Below are positions 1 to 6,999 of a stretch of 32,069 nucleotides of DNA, piece after piece. Below the pieces are notes generated by a model that ran no database searches, was not told the origin of the DNA, and worked only from the letters and a program-made list of their open reading frames with translations. The stretch comes from Solirubrobacterales bacterium (GTDB taxonomy: Bacteria > Actinomycetota > Thermoleophilia > Solirubrobacterales > Solirubrobacteraceae). The translations under genes were made by a program, and so were the position numbers. The stretch is from NCBI GenBank assembly GCA_003165655.1, contig PMOY01000063.1, forward strand, positions 1 through 32,069, in the 5' to 3' direction. Each line of letters begins with the position of its first letter. Position 1 is the first letter of the stretch.

Positions 1-1809
1 CCGGGCGGCGCCGCGGAGCCGATCCGCGCCGACATGCTGCCGCCGGAGATCGGGCAGGGCGCGCCCGCCTTGCTGAATTTCGACGAGTTCGCGGACGTGA
101 TGGCGCTGCCGTTCGAGATGGCCGTGCTCGAGTCCGGCGCGCGCAGCGTGATGAGCGCCTACACCGACGTTGACGGAATCCCGGCGGCTGCCAACAGGGA
201 GCTGCTCACCGGGCTGCTGCGCGAGACGTGGGGGTTCGAGGGCACGGTCGTGGCGGATTACTTCGGCGTCACCTTCCTGCGCACCCTGCACGGCGTCGCC
301 GGGAGCGCTGGCGAGGCCGCCGTTGCAGCGCTGACGGCGGGAGTCGACGTCGAGCTGCCGACCGTGAGCGCCTACAGCGATGCGCTCGCCGCCGAGATCG
401 ACGCGGGGCGGATCGACATCGAGGTGATCGACACCGCGCTGCGGCGCGTGCTGCGCCAGAAGCTCGAGCTCGGGTTGCTCGACCCGGACTGGGAGGCGCT
501 GCCCGAGGGCTTCACCGAGGCTGACCTCGCAGACGCCGAAGCGGCGCGTGGACGGCTGACACTCGACACCGACGAGGACCGTGCTCACGCCAGGCGGGTG
601 GCCGAAGCGGCAGTCGTGCTGCTCGCCAACGACGGAACGCTGCCGGTGGAGGCCGGTGCGGGCAAGCGGATCCTCGTGGTCGGCCCCACCGCCGACGACA
701 ACTTCACCCTGCTCGGCTGTTACTCGTTCCCCGGCCACGTTGGCGCTCTGCACCCGGAGGTACCGATTGGGATCGAGATTCCGACGGTGCTCGAGAGCAT
801 TCACTCTGCGTTCCCGGACGCGGAGATCACGTACATGCAGGGTGTGACGATCGACTGCGACGACCCCTCCGGGATCGAGCCCGCCGTCGCCGCCGCGGGC
901 GAGCACGATCTCGTGGTAGCGATGCTGGGCGATCGTGCCGGGCTGTTCGGGCGCGGCACCTCGGGTGAGGGCTGCGATGCCCTCGACATGAGCCTACCGG
1001 GGCGCCAGCAGGATCTGCTCGAGCGGCTGCTGGATAGCGGCGTGCCGGTGGTCGTCGGCCTGATCGAGGGCCGCCCGTACGCGCTCGGCACGGCTCCGGA
1101 GCGCGCTGCCGCGATACTCGTCTCGTTCTTCCCGGGTGAGGAGGGCGCGAGCGCGATCGCGGGCATCCTGAGCGGGCGAGTCGAGCCCTCGGGCCGCCTG
1201 CCGGTCAGCGTTCCGGCTACGCCGGACGGCCAGCCGAGCACCTACTTCGGCGCTCCGCTGACCCGCAGGAGCGGAACCTCGAACATCGATCCGACGGCGC
1301 GATACCCGTTCGGGCACGGCCTCTCCTACACGAGCTTCGAATGGAATCAGCTCACGGTCGACGGCCGGCTGGTCGAATCGCTCCCGCTCGACACCCCTCT
1401 CGAAGAGGTGCGATCGGTGGCGAGCGCCGCCACCGACGGTTCGATGTCGGTCGGCCTCACCGTCCGAAACACAGGGGAGCGAGCGGGTGTTGAGGTGATC
1501 CAGCTGTACCTGCACGACCCGGTGGCGTCGGTGGTGCGCCCCGTCAACCGTCTGATCGGCTACGCGCGGGTGGCGCTGGCGGCCGGCGAAGGCGCGACCG
1601 TGACGTTCGAGGTTCCCGCCGATCTCAGCGCCTTCACAGGTCGTGACGGCCGCAGGATCGTCGAGCCGGGGATGCTGCAGTTGCGGCTCGGCGCCTCGAG
1701 CGCGGACCTGCGCATGAATGCGGCGGTCGAGCTCACCGGCGATGCACGCGTCGTTGACCACACTCGGGAACTGCATTGCGAGGTCCGTGTACGGGCGCTG
1801 TTCGGGTAA
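1..1809 (+). CDS. Glycoside hydrolase family 3 beta-glucosidase-like protein, 5' end outside window
   Basis: The frame is open from base 1, so the true start lies upstream; about 602 codons are visible. GH3 enzymes hydrolyse beta-linked glycosides (glucosides, xylosides) by a retaining mechanism. Visible parts are the end of the N-terminal TIM barrel with the nucleophile motif VVADYFGV (Asp at 256-258), the alpha/beta sandwich domain (about 600-1250), the conserved PFGHGLSYTSFEW segment near 1307-1345, and a C-terminal fibronectin-III-like domain (about 1435-1720, with VRNTGERAGVEVIQLYLHDP). The usual acid/base region is expected in the sandwich domain, but I cannot assign the residue. The gene ends 21 bp before a convergent oxidoreductase gene. 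No signal peptide can be judged because the N-terminus is missing. The family call is firm; the substrate is not predictable. Confidence 0.93.
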   Translation, partial: PGGAAEPIRADMLPPEIGQGAPALLNFDEFADVMALPFEMAVLESGARSVMSAYTDVDGIPAAANRELLTGLLRETWGFEGTVVADYFGVTFLRTLHGVAGSAGEAAVAALTAGVDVELPTVSAYSDALAAEIDAGRIDIEVIDTALRRVLRQKLELGLLDPDWEALPEGFTEADLADAEAARGRLTLDTDEDRAHARRVAEAAVVLLANDGTLPVEAGAGKRILVVGPTADDNFTLLGCYSFPGHVGALHPEVPIGIEIPTVLESIHSAFPDAEITYMQGVTIDCDDPSGIEPAVAAAGEHDLVVAMLGDRAGLFGRGTSGEGCDALDMSLPGRQQDLLERLLDSGVPVVVGLIEGRPYALGTAPERAAAILVSFFPGEEGASAIAGILSGRVEPSGRLPVSVPATPDGQPSTYFGAPLTRRSGTSNIDPTARYPFGHGLSYTSFEWNQLTVDGRLVESLPLDTPLEEVRSVASAATDGSMSVGLTVRNTGERAGVEVIQLYLHDPVASVVRPVNRLIGYARVALAAGEGATVTFEVPADLSAFTGRDGRRIVEPGMLQLRLGASSADLRMNAAVELTGDARVVDHTRELHCEVRVRALFG

Positions 1810-1830
1810 CGACCGCGGTCCCGACGAACG

Positions 1831-3330
1831 TCAGGCGGGGGTCAGCATCCGCGCGCCCGTGCCCAGGTAGCCGCGCTCGTCGGCGTCGATGTGGGCGGCG
1901 AGGCGGCTGGCGAGCGCCATGATCGTCAGCGACGGGTTGACCGACAGGGTGCGCGGGATCACCGACGAGTCGCCGACGAACAGGCGCATGACGTCATGGG
2001 ACTCCCCGTTGGCGTCGACGACGGAGCGCTCGGGGTCAGAGCCCATCCGGCAGCTGCCCTGAACGTGCGTGCTGACCACGCCGGTCGGCAGCACCCGCTT
2101 GGCGCCGGCCGCCTCGAGGATCCGCCGGGCGGTGTCGAGCGAGGCGTCGAGCCGCTGCTGCTCGCGCTCGTTCCAGCCGTAGGAGTAGCGGTCGCGACCG
2201 TCCTCGTCGACCCACACGACCCCCGTGTTCTCGTCATTGACCATCGTCAGCAGGCTCGAGATGTGGCGGTAGCGACGGGTCACCTCGACGAGTGCCTGAC
2301 CCCACATCGGCAGGCCCTGCTCATCGCACAGCCCGGTGGCGAACCCGATCGGATCCTGCACAGTCGCGGCCTCGACCAGGAAGCCGCCGTCGGCGTCGCG
2401 CTGCCACTGCTTGCAGTGCGAGCTGATCGGATAGACCATGTGGGCGTCCATGCGCTCGTCGAACAGGCCGGCGATCAGCCGCGCGGCATGGAAGCCGAGG
2501 TTGCGTCCGAGCAGGCGGCTGGAGGGCGAGCCGCCGGCGATCTCCCGCACGCCCGAGCGCAGGAGCACCCCCGGCGTCGCGAGCGCGCCCGTCGCCACGA
2601 CGACCACGTCGGCGAGCGCCTGCTGGAGGTCCCCGCCGGGCCCGAGGTACTCGACGCCGGTCGCCTGCGGGCGACCGGCGCCATCCTCGATCAGCACCCG
2701 GCGTACTTCGCATCCGGCCCGCAGCTCGAGGCCACCGAACACGACGGCGGGCTGGATGTAGGTGTTGAGCGTCGACTTGCCCGCGTTGGTCGGGCAGCCC
2801 TGCATGCACGAGCCGCAGCGCATGCAGTTCGGATCGGTGTAGGACATCACCGGCGCGAGCTTGGCGCCGATCGCCTCGAAGCCGGGCTCGACCGCGGTCA
2901 CGCACCGCTGCCAGTCGGTCCGTGGCCGAACCCCCAACCGCTGCTCGACGCGCTCCAGATATGGCAGCAGGTCGTCCTCGGCGAACGGCTCGCCGTCCCG
3001 GCCGAGTAGTCCCGCTGCGGCGTACCACTTCGAGTAATCCTCGGCGTCCGGGCGGACCGCCACCTTGGTGTTGACGGTCGTCGTGCCGCCGACGCAACGG
3101 CCGCGGAACAGCGGCACCGGCGGCTGGTCCGGGGCGGGGGGCTCGGCGAACGCCACCGGGAACCAGATCTCGTGGTTGGCCCGCGCCTCCCAGCGCATGT
3201 GGTCGGCAGCCGAATGATGTGGCCCGGCCTCGAGCAGGAGCACCGAGCGGCCGCGCTCCGCGAGCTCGCCCGCGACGACGCCGCCACCGGCGCCCGAGCC
3301 GACGACGATCGCGTCGAACCGCTCGGTCAT
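1831..3330 (-). CDS. GMC-family FAD-dependent oxidoreductase with a four-Cys ferredoxin-like motif
   Basis: This is a 499-residue flavoprotein of the glucose-methanol-choline family, which oxidises alcohols, sugars or polyols. The N-terminal FAD motif is VVGSGAGGGVVAGELAERG (residues 9-27), followed by LLLEAG. The C-terminal GMC domain has the THVQGSCRMG motif holding the catalytic His and ends with NPSLTIMALASRLA. C169, C172, C175 and C179 form C-x2-C-x2-C-x3-C-P, an Fe-S ligand pattern; some FAD-GDH-type GMC enzymes carry an Fe-S cluster, so electron transfer to a carrier rather than to O2 is plausible. The ATG overlaps the stop of the upstream subunit-3-like gene (ATGA at 3330-3327), so the two are co-translated. 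An upstream extension of the frame exists but lies over the neighbouring gene and is rejected. The substrate is unknown. Confidence 0.9.
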   Translation of the reverse strand: MTERFDAIVVGSGAGGGVVAGELAERGRSVLLLEAGPHHSAADHMRWEARANHEIWFPVAFAEPPAPDQPPVPLFRGRCVGGTTTVNTKVAVRPDAEDYSKWYAAAGLLGRDGEPFAEDDLLPYLERVEQRLGVRPRTDWQRCVTAVEPGFEAIGAKLAPVMSYTDPNCMRCGSCMQGCPTNAGKSTLNTYIQPAVVFGGLELRAGCEVRRVLIEDGAGRPQATGVEYLGPGGDLQQALADVVVVATGALATPGVLLRSGVREIAGGSPSSRLLGRNLGFHAARLIAGLFDERMDAHMVYPISSHCKQWQRDADGGFLVEAATVQDPIGFATGLCDEQGLPMWGQALVEVTRRYRHISSLLTMVNDENTGVVWVDEDGRDRYSYGWNEREQQRLDASLDTARRILEAAGAKRVLPTGVVSTHVQGSCRMGSDPERSVVDANGESHDVMRLFVGDSSVIPRTLSVNPSLTIMALASRLAAHIDADERGYLGTGARMLTPA

Positions 3331-3701
3331 GCGCCGACTCCGAGGTAGGACCAGTCCTTCTGCAGCCGTGCCGCGAGCGGCGGCGCGAAGTCGATCTCGG
3401 CCCAGGCGCCCGGGCCGGGCGCGCCGGGCGCGACGAAGTCGCTGTAGAACGCCTCGCACGCGAGCGCTCGCACGAGCATGAACTCCGGCGTGAGCGCGTG
3501 CTCGGCGAGCGCCTCGGTCCCGCCCGCGACGAGCGGCGCGAGCGCGGCGATCGCGGCCAGCGCGACGGCGCGGTCGGCTCCGGGCATGCGTGCCAGCAGC
3601 GCGTCGATGTACACCTCGGGCTGGACACGAGCCGAGCCCGGCACGATCAGCTCACACAGCGACCGAACCACGGTCGACCTGTGGTCGTCAAGAACCTTCA
3701 T
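3327..3701 (-). CDS. Gluconate 2-dehydrogenase subunit 3-like protein
   Basis: This 124-residue protein resembles the small 'subunit 3' partner of membrane-linked GMC dehydrogenases (gluconate 2-dehydrogenase and FAD-glucose dehydrogenase type). Such subunits assist maturation or export of the flavoprotein. Visible family features are the N-terminal LDDHRSTVVRSLCELIVPG, then VYIDALLARMP, a helical Ala/Leu-rich middle, and a C-terminal region ending QKDWSYLG. I chose the ATG at 3701 because GGAGGA lies 5 nt upstream; an in-frame ATG at 3740 has no such site. No Tat signal is obvious, although these subunits often carry one. No cytochrome c partner is present in the window. The next gene starts inside its stop codon. 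Confidence 0.8.
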   Translation of the reverse strand: MKVLDDHRSTVVRSLCELIVPGSARVQPEVYIDALLARMPGADRAVALAAIAALAPLVAGGTEALAEHALTPEFMLVRALACEAFYSDFVAPGAPGPGAWAEIDFAPPLAARLQKDWSYLGVGA

Positions 3702-3860
3702 CGCTCTCCTCCGGGCCGATGTGATCGGGCGCAAGGACACCCGCGTGGAAGCTTAAAGCGCGCCCACGGGCGCTGGGTCGCTCATCGTCGCCGTCTGCGC
3801 TGATCGCCGCCTCGCGCTGCGCTCTCTGGCGAGGCCCGGCGCAGATGTATGATCCGCCCC

Positions 3861-3892
3861 GAATTATGGTTGACAAGATTGTTGACAATCTT
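3861..3892. promoter_or_regulatory. Palindromic operator candidate with a minus-strand promoter
   Basis: Within the 298-bp gap between the divergent subunit-3-like gene and the GntR regulator there is a perfect inverted repeat AAGATTG-TTGA-CAATCTT (3875-3892). Its core TTGTTGACAA is close to the t.GT..AC.a pattern of FadR-subfamily (FCD) GntR operators. On the minus strand TTGTCA (3888-3883) and TAATTC (3866-3861) are 16 bp apart and could be the -35 and -10 boxes for the GMC gene pair. TTGACAA also occurs twice as a direct repeat (3870-3876 and 3882-3888). The link to the adjacent regulator is inference. The rest of the gap, apart from the tandem repeat at 3913-4000, shows nothing I can name. 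Confidence 0.45.
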
Positions 3893-3912
3893 CGGGCTCG
3901 TGGTGACCCAGG

Positions 3913-4000
3913 GCGGAGATCGCCCGTCGGAGATCGCCCGTTCCGACATCGCCCGTTCGGAGATCGCTCGTTCGGCGATCGCCCGTTCGGAGATCGCCCG
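3913..4000. repeat. 15-bp tandem repeat, about six copies, ending at a start codon
   Basis: There are six head-to-tail units, two of 14 bp followed by four of 15 bp, with consensus TTCGGAGATCGCCCG. The last base of the last unit is the G of the GTG start of the GntR gene. Most units carry GGAG, and the final one places GGAGAT 7 nt before the GTG, so the repeat supplies the ribosome binding site. The frame used by the gene has no other start codon between the stop at 3904 and 4000. An overlapping frame reads the units as a pentapeptide repeat, but I do not think it is translated. Confidence 0.85.
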
Positions 4001-4620
4001 TGAGTCCCGAGGACGCCCTGCGGGAGGCGATCGTGAGCGGCCGTCTGTTGCCCAACCAGCGTCTCGTGGAGGCCGACCTGACGCGGACGCTCGGAGTGGG
4101 TCGCTCGGCGGTGCGCGCCGCGCTCGCCCGGCTCGAGCACGAGGGACTCGTGGAGCACGAGCGCAACCGCGGCGCTCGGGTTCGGCTCGTCGAGGAGCGC
4201 GAGGCCGTGGAGATCCTCGAGGCGCGTGCTGCGCTCGAAGCGCTCGCCGCTCGACACGCGGCGACGCGGGCCGGCGAGGCGGACATCGCGGACCTGCGAC
4301 GCATCCTCAGCGAGATGCGCTGCCTGCTCGATCGCGGGGATCTGCTCAGCGCCTCGGACCAGAACGCCGTGCTGCACGAGCGCTTGCTCGAGATCGCCGG
4401 GCACGCCACGGCGGGGCGGCTGATCTCGACCCTGAAGTCGCAGCTCGTGCGCTTCCAGTACCGGACGATCCTCGTGCCGGGTCGCAGCGAGCGCTCGTTC
4501 GCCGAGCACGGGAGGATCGTCGATGCCGTGGCGGCCGGCGATCCGGACGCCGCCGAGGCGGCGATGCAGACGCACCTCTCGCACGTGGCGGAGGCGCTGC
4601 GGGGAGCCGAAAGCCGATGA
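4000..4620 (+). CDS. GntR-family transcriptional regulator, FadR/FCD subfamily
   Basis: This 206-residue DNA-binding regulator has a winged helix-turn-helix at the N-terminus (residues about 5-55, with TRTLGVGRSAVRAALARLEH) and an all-helical FCD ligand-binding domain after it. FCD domains usually bind small carboxylates through a metal held by Asp and His residues; HERLLEIAGH and the C-terminal THLSHVAEAL supply candidate His ligands. It starts at GTG 4000, the only start in its frame. The N-terminus is about ten residues shorter than in relatives, beginning just before LREAIVSGRL. Its stop overlaps the ATG of the amidohydrolase gene (ATGA), so it is probably the local regulator of the ring-cleavage genes behind it. 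The palindrome at 3875-3892 is a candidate operator. Confidence 0.9.
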   Translation: MSPEDALREAIVSGRLLPNQRLVEADLTRTLGVGRSAVRAALARLEHEGLVEHERNRGARVRLVEEREAVEILEARAALEALAARHAATRAGEADIADLRRILSEMRCLLDRGDLLSASDQNAVLHERLLEIAGHATAGRLISTLKSQLVRFQYRTILVPGRSERSFAEHGRIVDAVAAGDPDAAEAAMQTHLSHVAEALRGAESR

Positions 4621-5534
4621 GCGCCACGCCTTCGGATCGTGCTCGTGAGCTCCTTCGCGGAGCGTTCGACACGCACGTGCATATCGCGCCCGACGTCGTC
4701 GAGCGCAAGATCGATGACATCTCGCTGGCTCGCCGCTTCGGCGGGCTGGGGATGGCGGGCTTCCTCCTGAAGTCGCACTACGGCTCCACCGCGGAGCGAG
4801 CGAGCGTCGTGCGAGCGGCGGTCCCCGGAGTGCACGTGCTCGGCGCGCTCGCCCTCAACCGGGCCGTAGGCGGCATGAATCCGCTGGCGGTGGAGATCGC
4901 GGCACGCGAGGGCGCCCGTACCGTCTGGCTGCCGACCGTCGACTCGGTGAACGAATCCCATGAGCGTGACGCTCCGCCCGGGGCCAAGGTGCCGGTGTGG
5001 GTCAAGCTCCAGCTGGAGCTGCGCGAGCAGGGAATCGAAATCGAGCCGGTGCCCGTCCTCGACGACGGCGGGGCGGTGCTGCCCGCCACGCGCGCGGTGC
5101 TGGCGACGATCGCGCGAAACGGGATGCTGCTGGCCACCGGACACCTCGGCCGCGATGAGATCTTCGCGGTGGTGGAGGCGGCGCTCGAGGAGGGGGTCCG
5201 TGAGATCGTGATCACGCACCCCGAGTTTCCTTCCCAGAACCTCTCCGTCGAGGACCAGCGCGCGCTGGCCGAGCGCGGTGCGCTGCTCGAGCGGTGCTTC
5301 ACCACCCCGCACACGGGCAAGATCGAGTGGGAGCAATGGATCGAGAACATCAGGGCCGCCGGGACCGAGCACTCGATCCTCTCGACGGATCTCGGACAGA
5401 TCTTCAACCCACCGGTCGAGGACGGCATGGCGCTGATGGTGGACCGGTTGCTCGCGGCCGGCGTCGATGACCAGGAGGTGCACGTGATGGCGGTTGTGAA
5501 CACGCGCCGGGTGGCGGGAGCGGACCCGTGGTGA
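4617..5534 (+). CDS. Amidohydrolase-like protein (DUF6282 type)
   Basis: This 305-residue protein belongs to the metal-dependent amidohydrolase/TIM-barrel superfamily, most like the DUF6282 group. Visible metal-site motifs are FDTHVHIAPD (HxH) near the N-terminus, TGHLGRDEIF, VITHPEFP and ILSTDLGQ with a late Asp. The reaction is not known for this group. Its position before a GalB-like hydratase and an RraA-like aldolase resembles LigI (2-pyrone-4,6-dicarboxylate hydrolase, also an amidohydrolase-superfamily enzyme) in the protocatechuate 4,5-cleavage route. A ring-product hydrolase or decarboxylase is therefore a reasonable guess. The ATG at 4617 overlaps the regulator's stop. The end codes VAGADPW, and this 3' end is the sequence multiplied in the 35-bp repeat that follows. 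Confidence 0.85.
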   Translation: MSATPSDRARELLRGAFDTHVHIAPDVVERKIDDISLARRFGGLGMAGFLLKSHYGSTAERASVVRAAVPGVHVLGALALNRAVGGMNPLAVEIAAREGARTVWLPTVDSVNESHERDAPPGAKVPVWVKLQLELREQGIEIEPVPVLDDGGAVLPATRAVLATIARNGMLLATGHLGRDEIFAVVEAALEEGVREIVITHPEFPSQNLSVEDQRALAERGALLERCFTTPHTGKIEWEQWIENIRAAGTEHSILSTDLGQIFNPPVEDGMALMVDRLLAAGVDDQEVHVMAVVNTRRVAGADPW

Positions 5535-5639
5535 GCGCGATGACGGTGGCGGGAGCGGACGCGTGGTGAGCGCGATGACGGTGGCGGGAGTGGACGCGTG
5601 GTGAGCGCGATGACGATGGCGGGAGCGGACCCGTGGTGA
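5511..5639 (+). repeat. 35-bp tandem repeat forming three coupled 12-codon mini-ORFs
   Basis: About 3.7 copies of a 35-bp unit begin at 5511, 5546, 5581 and 5616. The first copy is the end of the amidohydrolase gene. Each copy has GGGAG, then 10 nt, then GTGA, in which a TGA stop overlaps a GTG start. Because 35 is 3n-1, the GTG in each copy opens a 12-codon frame that closes in the next copy's GTGA. This gives mini-ORFs at 5531-5569, 5566-5604 and 5601-5639, coding near-identical peptides (MSAMTVAGADAW, MSAMTVAGVDAW, MSAMTMAGADPW). The last stop overlaps GTG 5636 of the PIG-L gene. There are no spacers, so this is not a CRISPR array. Confidence 0.9.
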
Positions 5640-6352
5640 GGTCGCGGAGGATGATGGTGATCGGCGCGCACTCCGCGGACTTCGTCTGGCGCGCGGGCGG
5701 CGCGATCGCCGTGACCACCTCGGATGGGGGAGCCGCGAGCGTGATCGCGCTCTCCTACGGCGAGCGCGGCGAATCGGGTGAGCTGTGGAAGCAGGAGGGC
5801 CAGACGATCGAGCGCGTCAAGGAGATCCGCGGGGGCGAGGCCGAGCGGGCGGCCGCTGCGCTCGGAGCCGAGTTCGACTGCCTGGACCTCGGCGACTACC
5901 CACTCGAGATCGACGGCGACGCGCTGCGGACGATCTCGGACCGAATCCGCGAGTTCGCCCCGGACGTGCTGATCACGCATACCGATACCGATCCCTTCAA
6001 CCCTGATCACCCGATTGCGTCCGTGGCCGTGGCGCGGGCCCGCTCGCTGGCCGCCGGAGCGGGCGTGCAGAGCGCGTTTGCGACGGTGAACCCGCCGGAG
6101 CTGTTTCTGTTCGAGCCCCACCAACCGGAGCTGTGCAACTTCACCCCTACCACCTTCGTCGACATCACGCCCGTGATCGACAAGAAACTCGCAGCGATGG
6201 GGGAGATGAAGGCGCAGAATTACCTCGTGACCTACTACGAGCAGCGGGCCGACCATCGTGGCAACCACGCGCGCCGCAGCTCGGGGAACGCGGAGATCAG
6301 ACAGGCCGAGGCGTTCCAGCGGGTGACGCCCCAGGTGGTGAGCGCGCTGTGA
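5636..6352 (+). CDS. PIG-L family hydrolase, 4-oxalomesaconate hydratase (GalB)-like
   Basis: This 238-residue zinc-dependent LmbE/PIG-L-fold protein has the N-terminal metal motif AHSADFVWRAGG. That HSADFVWRAGG form, instead of the usual HPDD of deacetylases, is what I associate with GalB-type 4-oxalomesaconate hydratases. GalB adds water to 4-oxalomesaconate to give 4-carboxy-4-hydroxy-2-oxoadipate in gallate and protocatechuate meta-cleavage. Further motifs are THTDTDPFNPDHP (metal-site His) and a C-terminal HRGNHARRSSG. I chose GTG 5636 because it overlaps the TGA of the last mini-ORF in the 35-bp repeat; GTG 5633, ATG 5651 and GTG 5657 are alternatives, the last with GGAGG 6 nt upstream. 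The next gene is an RraA-type aldolase in a GTGA overlap, which supports the pathway call. Confidence 0.85.
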   Translation: MRSRRMMVIGAHSADFVWRAGGAIAVTTSDGGAASVIALSYGERGESGELWKQEGQTIERVKEIRGGEAERAAAALGAEFDCLDLGDYPLEIDGDALRTISDRIREFAPDVLITHTDTDPFNPDHPIASVAVARARSLAAGAGVQSAFATVNPPELFLFEPHQPELCNFTPTTFVDITPVIDKKLAAMGEMKAQNYLVTYYEQRADHRGNHARRSSGNAEIRQAEAFQRVTPQVVSAL

Positions 6353-6999
6353 CCGAACCGATCGACCACGCAACCAGCGAGCGCTACGAGGAGCTCGCGC
6401 GGCTCGGCTCCGCCACGGTGTACGAGGCCGGCGGCCGGCGCGGCTACGTGGACGCCAACCTGGTACAGGTCGTGCCGGGCTCACGCGCCGCCGGACCGGC
6501 GCGCACCGTGCGCTGTGGCCAGGACGACAACCTGATGGTGCACGCCGTAATGGCTCAGGTGCAGCCTGGCGAAGTGATCGTGCTGACCATGCCCGAGCCG
6601 CGGCCGGTGGCGCTCGTGGGAGAGCTACTGGCGACCCAGGCCAAGGCGCACGGCGCGGCCGCGATCCTGATCGACGCGTCGGTGCGAGACGTGGAGGAGC
6701 TGACCGAGCTCGGCCTGCCGATCTGGGCCCGCTGGGTGCGTGTCCACGGCGCGACCAAGGACGTAGCCGGCACGATCGGCGAGCCGGTGCGGGTCGGAGC
6801 GGCCACGATCCGCCAGGGCGATGTCGTCGTGCTCGATGCCGACGGAGCCGCCGTGGTGGAGCGGCTGCGGATCGATCAGGTGCTCGAGTCCTCGCGCGAG
6901 CGAGCCCGGCGCGAGGCCGTCAAGCGGGGGAAGCTCGAGGCCGGCGCTCTGTCCTATGACCTCGACGGATTGCGCGAACGCGTGGAAGGCGGGTCATGA
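6349..6999 (+). CDS. RraA-like 4-carboxy-4-hydroxy-2-oxoadipate aldolase/oxaloacetate decarboxylase
   Basis: This 216-residue protein of the RraA/class II HMG-CHA aldolase family would cleave 4-carboxy-4-hydroxy-2-oxoadipate to pyruvate and oxaloacetate (GalC/LigK/ProA type). Evidence is the conserved GELLATQAKAHGAAAILID stretch followed by SVRDVEEL, which contains the R-D-x2-E metal and substrate motif, and the typical end region GDVVVLDADGAAVV. An RNase E inhibitor role (true RraA) is unlikely in this catabolic setting. The GTG start overlaps the stop of the PIG-L gene, and its own stop overlaps the dioxygenase ATG. Its first codons (MTEPIDH) closely resemble those of the next gene (MTEPIHD). 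Confidence 0.87.
   Translation: MTEPIDHATSERYEELARLGSATVYEAGGRRGYVDANLVQVVPGSRAAGPARTVRCGQDDNLMVHAVMAQVQPGEVIVLTMPEPRPVALVGELLATQAKAHGAAAILIDASVRDVEELTELGLPIWARWVRVHGATKDVAGTIGEPVRVGAATIRQGDVVVLDADGAAVVERLRIDQVLESSRERARREAVKRGKLEAGALSYDLDGLRERVEGGS

Noticed and set aside
1-33. Start of the GH3 gene at the ATG at base 34
   Set aside because: The frame is open to base 1 and conserved barrel regions expected before the nucleophile are missing, so the ATG is internal.
3849-4616. Upstream extension of the amidohydrolase frame beginning at an ATG at 3849
   Set aside because: It overlaps the whole GntR gene in another frame and reads as Arg/Ala-rich noise with a pentapeptide repeat. The ATGA overlap at 4617 explains the real start.
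3864-5483. Long antisense frames opposite the regulator, amidohydrolase and other genes
   Set aside because: High GC content gives long shadow frames; none shows a recognisable domain, while the plus-strand proteins do.
5511-5639. CRISPR-like direct repeats with a period of about 35 bp (also 13356-13479)
   Set aside because: Units are contiguous with no variable spacers, they carry codons of the flanking genes, and no cas gene is present.
6349-6999. Ribonuclease E activity regulator (RraA)
   Set aside because: The fold family is the same, but R-D-x2-E and the overlap with GalB-like and dioxygenase genes favour the aldolase function.
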